Shown: positions 5,918-9,452 of the stretch, in pieces
Position numbering within the stretch: position 1 is the stretch's first letter
How the letters are laid out: every line of letters begins with the position of its first letter
Source of the DNA: an uncultured Anaerococcus sp.
Lineage (GTDB): Bacteria > Bacillota > Clostridia > Tissierellales > Peptoniphilaceae
Length of the DNA: 9,452 nucleotides
Assembly: GCA_900550345.1 (NCBI GenBank)
Contig: URRX01000049.1
Coordinates: 1-9,452 of the forward strand
Direction: 5' to 3'
The notes under the pieces: generated by a model
What the model saw: only the letters and a program-made list of their open reading frames with translations
The model's database searches: none
What the model was told of the DNA's origin: nothing
Position numbers and translations under genes: made by a program

Positions 5918-6229
5918 TCATCTGTTTTTTCTTTGCTTAGTTCCATATTCTTGGACTTTTAAATCAAAAAAATATTGCACAGGCTTATGAAAAATATCGG
6001 CAATAGCATTCATGGTATCTAATTTAGGCATTGTAACCCCTCTCTCAATATACATATATGTGCTTTTGCTTTTATAACCAAGTAACTTGGACATATCTTC
6101 ATAAGTGTAATTTTTATTTAATCTTTCTTCCCTTAATTTTATATTAACCTTTTCAATAACAACCACCCCCTTAAATTTTTCTATATCTCCAATGGTATAA
6201 TATAAATAAAACACCAAGGAGAAAATCAT
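5918..6229 (-). CDS. Small XRE-family regulator; start uncertain, likely near 6157
   Basis: A Cro/CI-type helix-turn-helix protein. Seen: KLREERLNKNYTYEDMSKLL and KSKSTYMYIERG (two HTH helices), then MPKLDTMNAIADIFHKPVQ, the usual XRE ending. The coordinates give the longest frame, from ATG 6229, which lies 2 bases after the stop of the 27-aa peptide gene. Its first 24 residues (MIFSLVFYLYYTIGD...) do not look like family sequence. A near-perfect ribosome binding site, AAGGGGGTGG, occurs around 6162-6171, at ideal spacing for an ATT at 6157-6155, giving a 79-aa protein starting [M]EKVNIKLREE. GTG at 6166 is the other internal option, but its SD would be too close. Likely role: early switch control with the antirepressor directly downstream. 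Confidence 0.8.
   Translation of the reverse strand: MIFSLVFYLYYTIGDIEKFKGVVVIEKVNIKLREERLNKNYTYEDMSKLLGYKSKSTYMYIERGVTMPKLDTMNAIADIFHKPVQYFFDLKVQEYGTKQRKNR
6193..6201 (+). promoter_or_regulatory. Possible plus-strand extended -10 promoter
   Basis: TGGTATAAT on the plus strand matches TGn plus TATAAT; no -35 box is seen. If active, transcription would run antisense through the 27-aa peptide gene to the plus-strand terminator at 6415-6447, giving an RNA of about 240 bases. The surrounding DNA is very AT-rich, so chance is a real alternative. Confidence 0.22.
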
Positions 6230-6231
6230 TC

Positions 6232-6315
6232 TCAGTCATCCCTATTAAGTCTAAATAAAATAATTGAATTCATAATAAAATGAATTACTAACATTACAAG
6301 AATTAATAAATCCAT
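6232..6315 (-). CDS. 27-aa hydrophobic membrane peptide
   Basis: Read directly: ATG 6315-6313, TGA 6234-6232, preceded by an ideal ribosome binding site (AAAGGAGGAATA). The peptide is MDLLILVMLVIHFIMNSII followed by LFRLNRDD: one membrane-spanning helix with an acidic first residue and a charged tail. This build is shared by single-helix toxic or regulatory peptides of Gram-positive phages and plasmids, but no named family is recognised. The next regulator frame begins 2 bases after its stop. The strong binding site is the main reason to accept it as real. Confidence 0.65.
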   Translation of the reverse strand: MDLLILVMLVIHFIMNSIILFRLNRDD

Positions 6316-6346
6316 TATTCCTCCTTTTTTAATTATCTTACACTAA

Positions 6347-6406
6347 ACTGTTTGATGATTTATTTAACGATTTTTACAAACAGTACGAAGATGAATAGTA
6401 AAAATC
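6347..6406 (+). ncRNA. Candidate pseudoknotted RNA upstream of a terminator
   Basis: Two perfect inverted repeats interlock: ACTGTTTG (6347-6354) with CAAACAGT (6377-6384), and GATTTTTAC (6369-6377) with GTAAAAATC (6398-6406). Only base 6377 is shared. The order of arms is that of an H-type pseudoknot, with loops of about 14, 0 and 13 bases. An intrinsic plus-strand terminator follows 8 bases later. No open frame with a start codon fits. As DNA, the same repeats could instead be regulator-binding sites. A clear promoter upstream is not seen. Confidence 0.35.
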
Positions 6407-6414
6407 TTACTTCC

Positions 6415-6447
6415 GAGCCTTAGCCTAACAAGCAAAGGCTCTTTTTT
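6415..6447 (+). terminator. Intrinsic terminator on the plus strand
   Basis: GAGCCTT (6415-6421) pairs with AAGGCTC (6435-6441) around a 13-base loop, followed by TTTTTT (6442-6447). The T-run exists only in the plus direction; read as minus the hairpin is followed by GGAAGTAAG. No recognised plus-strand gene lies upstream of it, which implies an unannotated plus-strand transcript or protection against antisense read-through. Confidence 0.7.
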
Positions 6448-6475
6448 ATCTTTTTCTTTTTTAAAAATTTTCTTA

Positions 6476-6679
6476 TCATTTTTCTTCATACAATAACCAC
6501 CAATCAATTTCATAAAATTTACCAAGTTTTTTTGCATATTTTACAGGCAATTCCAAATCACCCTTTTCATACAAATAATAAGTATTAATATGACAACCCA
6601 AAATTTTTGAAACCTTATTTTTGCTCAGTCCTTTTTTTCTCCTATAAAACTTTAGTCTACTACTTGTAGTGTTTTCCAT
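6476..6679 (-). CDS. Small Cro/CI-type helix-turn-helix regulator (67 aa)
   Basis: A single-domain XRE-like DNA-binding protein, Cro-sized. Seen: SSRLKFYRRKKGLSKNKVSK and ILGCHINTYYLYEKG, matching helices 1-4 of the fold with recognition helix near residues 30-38, then KYAKKLGKFYEIDWWLLYEEK at the end. The ATG at 6679 is chosen because TGGAGGT lies 5-6 bases upstream; a GTG at 6691 would destroy that spacing. It is divergent from the 63-aa plus-strand gene across 73 bases of very AT-rich promoter DNA with a perfect 17-bp palindrome, which it may bind. It is probably the first gene of the segment leading to the antirepressor. No terminator in its own direction follows. Confidence 0.87.
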   Translation of the reverse strand: MENTTSSRLKFYRRKKGLSKNKVSKILGCHINTYYLYEKGDLELPVKYAKKLGKFYEIDWWLLYEEK

Positions 6680-6691
6680 TTTTACCTCCAC

Positions 6692-6708
6692 ATTATATTG
6701 TATATAAT
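6692..6708. promoter_or_regulatory. 17-bp palindrome in the divergent promoter region
   Basis: ATTATAT-TGT-ATATAAT is a perfect inverted repeat with 7-base arms and a 3-base centre, the same geometry as the operator at 7669-7685. It contains TATAAT on both strands and TTGTAT on the plus strand, so a bound protein would block both promoters. It is made almost entirely of A and T, which makes chance palindromes more likely. Confidence 0.4.
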
Positions 6709-6726
6709 TATTTTTTTAAGTATAAT
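6698..6726 (+). promoter_or_regulatory. Candidate promoter for the 63-aa gene
   Basis: TTGTAT (6698-6703), 17 bases, TATAAT (6721-6726), 27 bases before the ATG at 6753, with AAAGGAGG between. The -10 box is perfect; the -35 is partial. Confidence 0.5.
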
Positions 6727-6752
6727 ATTTTTAATGAGAAAGGAGGTTTAGA

Positions 6753-6944
6753 ATGAACACATCTGATTTAAATAACTTGATATATCTACGTCTAAAAGAT
6801 GAAGACTTGTCAAAGCTAACTGATTTGGAATTAGTTGAAAAGTATCTTGAAACTTCAAATTCACTAAAGCAAGCTTACAATCAACTTAAACGTCCAAACG
6901 GTAATAGAATAAAACTCTTAAACAAAAAAGATTTAGACTTATAA
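6753..6944 (+). CDS. Lone plus-strand hypothetical protein (63 aa)
   Basis: Not recognised. It is helical and charged: DLNNLIYLRLKDEDLSKLTD then LELVEKYLETSNSLKQAYNQ, ending in a lysine-rich tail (NRIKLLNKKDLDL). No HTH or membrane segment is evident. The start has an excellent AAAGGAGGT 8 bases upstream and a perfect -10 box before it. It is the only plus-strand gene among minus-strand genes, divergent from a Cro-like regulator and convergent with the 57-aa gene. An antitoxin, an antirepressor-like partner, or a control protein expressed in the lysogen are all possible; nothing decides between them. Confidence 0.75.
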   Translation: MNTSDLNNLIYLRLKDEDLSKLTDLELVEKYLETSNSLKQAYNQLKRPNGNRIKLLNKKDLDL

Positions 6945-6945
6945 G

Positions 6946-6968
6946 AGGGAGGGCGTTACGCCTTCTCT
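6946..6968 (+). terminator. Hairpin between convergent genes
   Basis: AGGGAGGGCG (6946-6955) pairs with CGCCTTCTCT (6959-6968) around TTA, 10 pairs including two G-U on the plus-strand RNA. On the minus strand those two become mismatches, so it favours the plus direction. It starts 2 bases after the 63-aa gene's stop. No U-tract follows, so termination may be weak or factor-assisted. Confidence 0.45.
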
Positions 6969-7140
6969 ATTCGTAAGCATCTAAATTTATATTGATTTCG
7001 ATTAGACAATCATTCTTTTCCATAAATGCTTTGGCATACTCATAATAAGATTCCATACTTTTGTATAAGTCTTCTTGATTCCATTTGTCACCAAAACTAA
7101 AATTTAAATTAATTTTTACTTTCTCATCTTCTACCTTCAT
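6967..7140 (-). CDS. Small hypothetical protein (57 aa)
   Basis: Read directly: ATG 7140-7138, TAG 6969-6967. The product starts MKVEDEKVKINLNFSFGDKW, has a helix QEDLYKSMESYYEYAKAFME and ends IEINININ-like strand residues (IEINLNLDAYE in pattern; exact order IEININLDAYE). A beta-helix-beta layout is suggested. The start has GGGGGAGA at good spacing, 13 bases after the 67-aa gene stop. It is the last gene of the promoter at 7663-7691. Function unknown. Confidence 0.72.
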   Translation of the reverse strand: MKVEDEKVKINLNFSFGDKWNQEDLYKSMESYYEYAKAFMEKNDCLIEININLDAYE

Positions 7141-7153
7141 AAATTCTCCCCCA

Positions 7154-7357
7154 TTATAAACAATGTATCTTTATTGAACGGACAGTGCATTTTATATTGC
7201 GCTGTTCTTTTATTCTTTCATTTTCCTTTATAAGTTGACCTAACTCCTGTAAATCAGGCAATATTACTTCATCAATGATAAACTCTTTAACCTTTCCATT
7301 TTCATCATAAATTATTTTATCCCCTGAATTTTCATTGTTTATTTTTAATTCTTCCAT
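7154..7357 (-). CDS. Small hypothetical protein (67 aa)
   Basis: Not recognised. It opens MEELKINNENSGDKIIYDE, then GKVKEFIIDEVILPDLQELG and an amphipathic, charged helix (QLIKENERIKEQRN), ending KCTVRSIKIHCL with two cysteines. The protein is soluble, acidic in its first half and basic in its last. The ATG at 7357 follows AAGGAGAG at good spacing, 12 bases after the stop of the 32-aa gene. It is the third gene of the repressor-controlled early operon. Confidence 0.75.
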   Translation of the reverse strand: MEELKINNENSGDKIIYDENGKVKEFIIDEVILPDLQELGQLIKENERIKEQRNIKCTVRSIKIHCL

Positions 7358-7369
7358 ACACTCTCCTTC

Positions 7370-7468
7370 CTACCTAAACAAATTAATCAAACTTAACAAA
7401 ATACTAAAAACATTCAAACCAATTATAATTTTTAAAACATTTGAAAATTTATTTCTATCATCTTTCAT
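7370..7468 (-). CDS. 32-aa single-helix membrane peptide
   Basis: Read directly: ATG 7468-7466, TAG 7372-7370. It begins MKDDRNKFSN, followed by a continuous hydrophobic stretch VLKIIIGLNVFSILLSLINL and a final FR: one membrane helix with a charged N-terminus. The binding site is moderate (AGGAAAA). It lies between the 41-aa and 67-aa genes with no room for anything else, and its stop precedes the AAGGAGAG of the next gene. Family not recognised. Confidence 0.62.
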   Translation of the reverse strand: MKDDRNKFSNVLKIIIGLNVFSILLSLINLFR

Positions 7469-7494
7469 TTTTCCTATAGAATGAGTATAGTATT

Positions 7495-7524
7495 GATATA
7501 GTAGGGCTATGCCCTAACTATATC
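7495..7524 (-). repeat. Long hairpin around the stop codon of the 41-aa gene
   Basis: GATATAGTAGGGC (7495-7507) and GCCCTAACTATATC (7511-7524) pair over 13 positions with a single-base bulge and a 3-base loop. On the minus-strand mRNA the stop codon (7509-7507) lies at the loop edge. No U-tract follows, so it is more likely an mRNA-processing, stability or translation-control element than a terminator. Confidence 0.55.
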
Positions 7525-7632
7525 TATTATTTTGATGATTAACTCAATTAGCTTATCTATTAAACTGATTACCGCAGTAGCTAATGCTAATTTTATGAGT
7601 TGATCATCTTTTTTATTGTCTTCTTTACTCAT
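7507..7632 (-). CDS. 41-aa peptide with a long amphipathic helix
   Basis: Read directly: ATG 7632-7630, TAG 7509-7507. The peptide begins with a charged head MSKEDNKKDD and continues as one helix, QLIKLALATAVISLIDKLIE then LIIKIIDIVRA. Polar residues D26, K27, E30, K34 and D37 fall on one face, the rest is Ile/Leu/Ala, so it is amphipathic and membrane-active or self-associating. The binding site AAGGGGGAGAG is strong. It is the first gene of the repressor-controlled operon, about 25 bases after the presumed transcription start. No family is recognised; it could be a host-takeover or membrane-targeted peptide. Confidence 0.68.
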   Translation of the reverse strand: MSKEDNKKDDQLIKLALATAVISLIDKLIELIIKIIDIVRA

Positions 7633-7662
7633 TCTCTCCCCCTTTCTTGTTTTGTTAATTAT

Positions 7663-7691
7663 ATTATAGTCCAAGTTTCTTGGACTGTCAA
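7663..7691 (-). promoter_or_regulatory. Consensus early promoter divergent from the repressor
   Basis: On the minus strand TTGACA (7691-7686), exactly 17 bases, TATAAT (7668-7663): a perfect match to the vegetative sigma consensus. It drives the four small genes 7632-6967 and perhaps everything further left. By position it is the early lytic promoter; such a strong promoter needs tight repression in a lysogen. Confidence 0.9.
7669..7685. promoter_or_regulatory. Palindromic operator filling the promoter spacer
   Basis: Minus strand GTCCAAG-AAA-CTTGGAC is a perfect inverted repeat of 7-base arms and 3-base centre. It occupies precisely the 17 bases between the -35 and -10 boxes, so a bound dimer would exclude RNA polymerase. 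The CI-like repressor transcribed the other way is the obvious candidate ligand (inference). Confidence 0.8.
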
Positions 7692-7739
7692 GCGAAAAAT
7701 TAAAACTAATACAAGATTATTGAATTTAGTTCAATTTTT

Positions 7740-7769
7740 TTGTATTTTAGTGTACAATAACAATATAAA
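7740..7769 (+). promoter_or_regulatory. Candidate repressor (CI) promoter
   Basis: TTGTAT (7740-7745), 18 bases, TATAAA (7764-7769), about 34 bases before the ATG. A second reading is TTCAAT (7730-7735), 17 bases, TACAAT (7753-7758). Both are imperfect, as expected for a maintenance promoter; which is used cannot be told. Confidence 0.4.
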
Positions 7770-7786
7770 GTCCATAATAATTGAAC
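7770..7786. promoter_or_regulatory. Degenerate second operator before the repressor gene
   Basis: GTCCATAATAATTGAAC agrees with the operator at 7669-7685 at 12 of 17 positions, and at 10 of the 11 outer positions (GTCCA...TTGRAC). It overlaps the expected transcription start of the repressor gene, consistent with autorepression at lower affinity. Confidence 0.42.
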
Positions 7787-7802
7787 AAGAGAGGTGAAAA
7801 AT

Positions 7803-8414
7803 ATGATAGGTGAAAAAATAAAACAGTTAAGAACTGAGAATAAATGGACACAACAAGACTTAGCCAATAGGCTTCATGTAGGTAAAACAACAATATCTAA
7901 TTATGAAACTGGACACTCCGACCCAAATATAGATATGATAAATCAACTTTCTGAAATTTTTGAAGTAAGTGTTGGATATCTATTAGAAAAAAATGGTAAC
8001 AAAATTCCAATTAAAAATAAAGACTACGCAACAATAAACGTCTACGGCTCTATCCCTGCTGGAATCCCCATAGAAGCAATAGAAGATATATCCGATACAG
8101 AAGATATATCCTTTAAAGATTTTAATAAAAACAAAACTTACATAGGCTTAAAAGTAGATGGGGATTCCATGTATCCCAAATATTTACAAGGAGATACAAT
8201 CATACTGGAATTGACCCCAGATTGTGAAAGTGGGACTGATGCTGCAGTGTATGTAAACGGATACGAAGCTACACTTAAAACAGTAATAAAAAATGATAAT
8301 GGCACTATAACTCTAAGGCCAATAAATACATCTTATCCCCCAAAAACTTATGGCAAAGATGATGACCCTATAAAAATATTAGGAATTGTAAAAGAAATTA
8401 GGAGAAAAATATGA
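7803..8414 (+). CDS. CI-like phage repressor with S24 autocleavage domain
   Basis: A 203-aa repressor that should maintain lysogeny by binding the divergent early promoter and be inactivated by RecA-stimulated self-cleavage after DNA damage. Seen: N-terminal XRE helix-turn-helix (about 5-60) with QLRTENKWTQQDLANRL and VGKTTISNYETGHSDPN; linker; a cleavage motif GSIPAGIP with the expected cut between A86 and G87; catalytic Ser122 in VDGDSMYPKYLQGD; catalytic Lys159 in ATLKTV; and the usual C-terminal strands (LRPINTSYPP, LGIVKEIRR). The length is normal. ATG 7803 is chosen over GTG 7794 because AGAGGTG (7790-7796) is correctly spaced only for the ATG and contains that GTG. The stop overlaps the next ATG by 4 bases, so the lipoprotein is coexpressed in the lysogen. 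Confidence 0.95.
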   Translation: MIGEKIKQLRTENKWTQQDLANRLHVGKTTISNYETGHSDPNIDMINQLSEIFEVSVGYLLEKNGNKIPIKNKDYATINVYGSIPAGIPIEAIEDISDTEDISFKDFNKNKTYIGLKVDGDSMYPKYLQGDTIILELTPDCESGTDAAVYVNGYEATLKTVIKNDNGTITLRPINTSYPPKTYGKDDDPIKILGIVKEIRRKI

Positions 8415-9325
8415 AAATTAAAGCAATAGCATTATTAATAACAGGAAGCATGATTCTCTCATCTTGTGGAAATAATCAAGATGACAATAAAATTGAGAAA
8501 AATAATAATTCTACTGAAATAGTATCTAAGGAAAAAAATAGCAATGAAAATCCAAAAGAAAGATTATCTAAACCTTTTAAAGATATAAGTAAATTTGCCT
8601 TTGGTGATAATGTAGAAACAGAAGTTATTACTATCCCAGATGACAATAACAACGAAAAAGTAACTAGAGTAAATGTTACATATACTACCGATGTTATAAC
8701 AAGTGAAAAAGGTGCTGTAGATCCATTCTTGATTAAAGTTTTTAGTTATTTAAAAAAAGTTAAAGAACAACAATTAGATTATGAAAGCATATTCTTTACA
8801 TTTAAAACAAAGAAAACCGATGAAAAATATTATCCATTAATTAAAATAGAAATTACTAAAGATCAAGCTGATAAATTTGATTTTAATAATAAACAACCTC
8901 AAGATTTAAAATCTATCGCTAAAACTTACGATTCCCCAGAAGGTAAAGACCCAACTAATAGTGGCAATGATAAAAATAAAGAAGCATTAAGAAATGTAGT
9001 TATAGAACAAGCTAAATCAAGTTTCTCTGAATTTTGTAATGTAGAAGCAGAAACAAAAGACAATGTATTATTTATACATTTATATCCTAAAGATAATTTG
9101 GAAAGTGAAATATTCCAATATTTAGCAGGAGAAAACAACGAGGCATTAAATCAAGGATGGGATAATATGACTTCAGGAATATTATCAGCTTCAAAATCTT
9201 TTAACGAAACTTTGGGAGAAAATGTTTCTTTTGTTTTACACAATCCAGCAAATGAAGAAAATATAATATTTAGTACATTAAATGGAGTTGTTCATTATAA
9301 CGTAAAAGATGATTTAAATAAATAA
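8411..9325 (+). CDS. Lipoprotein coexpressed with the repressor (304 aa)
   Basis: A secreted, lipid-anchored protein of unknown family. Seen: signal peptide MKIKAIALLITGSMILSS with lipobox L16-S17-S18-C19, so the mature protein is attached to the outer face of the membrane; an Asn/Glu/Lys-rich tether (20-48); then two regions that each seem to hold strands and a helix: about 65-150 (RVNVTYTTDVITSEKGAVDP, FFTFKTKKTD, YYPLIKIEIT) and about 195-300 (VLFIHLYPKDNLES, NVSFVLHNPANEENIIFSTL). The ATG overlaps the repressor stop (ATGA) and has AGGAG at 8400-8404. Phage lipoproteins placed between repressor and integrase, such as Ltp of Streptococcus phage TP-J34, cause superinfection exclusion; position and topology fit, but no sequence relationship is claimed. 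Lysogenic conversion of the host surface is an alternative. Confidence 0.88.
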   Translation: MKIKAIALLITGSMILSSCGNNQDDNKIEKNNNSTEIVSKEKNSNENPKERLSKPFKDISKFAFGDNVETEVITIPDDNNNEKVTRVNVTYTTDVITSEKGAVDPFLIKVFSYLKKVKEQQLDYESIFFTFKTKKTDEKYYPLIKIEITKDQADKFDFNNKQPQDLKSIAKTYDSPEGKDPTNSGNDKNKEALRNVVIEQAKSSFSEFCNVEAETKDNVLFIHLYPKDNLESEIFQYLAGENNEALNQGWDNMTSGILSASKSFNETLGENVSFVLHNPANEENIIFSTLNGVVHYNVKDDLNK

Positions 9326-9329
9326 TTAT

Positions 9330-9354
9330 AAGCCCTTTAACAAGGGCTTTATTT
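9330..9354 (+). terminator. Intrinsic terminator of the repressor-lipoprotein operon
   Basis: AAGCCCTT (9330-9337) pairs perfectly with AAGGGCTT (9342-9349) around TAAC, followed by TATTTG. It lies 5 bases after the lipoprotein stop. Confidence 0.88.
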
Positions 9355-9374
9355 GTATCAAGAAAGGAAAACAA

Positions 9375-9452
9375 ATGGCGAAACTAAAAATTGAATACTA
9401 TAAATTAAATTTTACTATCAAAAATCAACTAGTAATAAACGAACCAGACAAT
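9375..9452 (+). CDS. 5' end of an unidentified gene, cut by the right edge
   Basis: Twenty-six codons are present, beginning MAKLKIEYYKLNFTIKNQLV and open to the edge. AGAAAGGAAA lies 5-6 bases upstream of the ATG. It follows a terminator, so it needs its own promoter or read-through. In many phages the next lysogeny gene would be the integrase, but this start does not resemble the usual integrase N-terminus, so it is left unnamed. Confidence 0.6.
   Translation, partial: MAKLKIEYYKLNFTIKNQLVINEPDN

Noticed and set aside
6171..6239. 22-aa hydrophobic frame (MTENDFLLGVLFILYHWRYR...) ending at the regulator's binding site
   Set aside because: It starts inside the 27-aa peptide gene without adequate binding-site spacing; overlap of its stop with AAGGGGGTGG is suggestive but not enough.
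6340..6399. Plus-strand frame with protein-like end LFDDLFNDFYKQYEDE before the terminator
   Set aside because: There is no ATG, GTG or TTG start in frame after the upstream stop and no binding site; could be a gene remnant, but the inverted repeats explain the region better.
7719..7735. ATTGAA-N5-TTCAAT inverted repeat upstream of the repressor as a third operator
   Set aside because: Its half-sites point the opposite way to the GTCCAA...TTGGAC operator and arms are short and AT-rich; not counted as the same site.
7600..7797. Plus-strand open frame of 65 codons across the switch region
   Set aside because: It runs through the promoter, operator and the start of the 41-aa gene and has no binding site; it is chance in AT-rich regulatory DNA.
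9375..9452. Integrase gene at the right edge
   Set aside because: Position fits, but the 26 visible residues do not resemble an integrase N-terminus; named only as an unidentified partial gene.

Overview
The window is the early and lysogeny region of a temperate phage or prophage of a low-GC Gram-positive host (Bacillota). Support for this: strongly AT-rich DNA, strong GGAGG-type ribosome binding sites, tightly packed and overlapping small genes, and phage signature proteins (single-strand binding protein, RecT, YqaJ-type exonuclease, replisome organizer, Bro-N/KilAC antirepressor, CI-like S24 repressor). A clostridial or Peptoniphilaceae-like host would fit, but the genus cannot be fixed from this sequence alone. 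No integrase, attachment site, structural gene, tRNA, rRNA, IS element or CRISPR array is visible.

Layout. Right arm (about 7740-9354, plus strand): a CI-like autocleaving repressor, then by a 4-base overlap a 304-aa lipoprotein, then an intrinsic terminator; a further plus-strand gene runs off the right edge. Divergent from the repressor, a near-ideal minus-strand promoter (TTGACA, 17 bp, TATAAT) has a perfect 17-bp palindrome as its spacer, which looks like the repressor operator. It drives four very small genes (41, 32, 67 and 57 aa; 7632 down to 6967), three of them shorter than 60 codons. A lone plus-strand 63-aa gene (6753-6944) follows, divergent from a small Cro/CI-type HTH protein (6476-6679) across a second palindromic promoter region.

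Centre (6316-4640, minus strand): an intergenic segment with a possible pseudoknot and a plus-strand terminator, a 27-aa membrane peptide, a second small XRE regulator whose start is unclear, an antirepressor, an excisionase-like HTH protein and an 80-aa two-helix membrane protein. Left arm (4569-1, minus strand): a replication and recombination operon with two small proteins, YqaJ exonuclease, RecT annealase, replisome organizer, five small hypothetical proteins, SSB and one gene cut by the edge. Most neighbours touch or overlap (ATGAATAA or ATGACTAA overlaps of 8 bases), so translation is probably coupled.

How the parts may work together (inference): CI holds the minus-strand promoter off in the lysogen; the antirepressor and the small HTH proteins tune the switch; after induction the operon supplies recombination (YqaJ plus RecT plus SSB) and replication initiation. 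A helically phased cluster of GTTGC repeats beside AT-rich 12-mers inside the replisome organizer gene is a good candidate for the phage origin. The lipoprotein, expressed with CI, is a candidate superinfection-exclusion or lysogenic-conversion factor.
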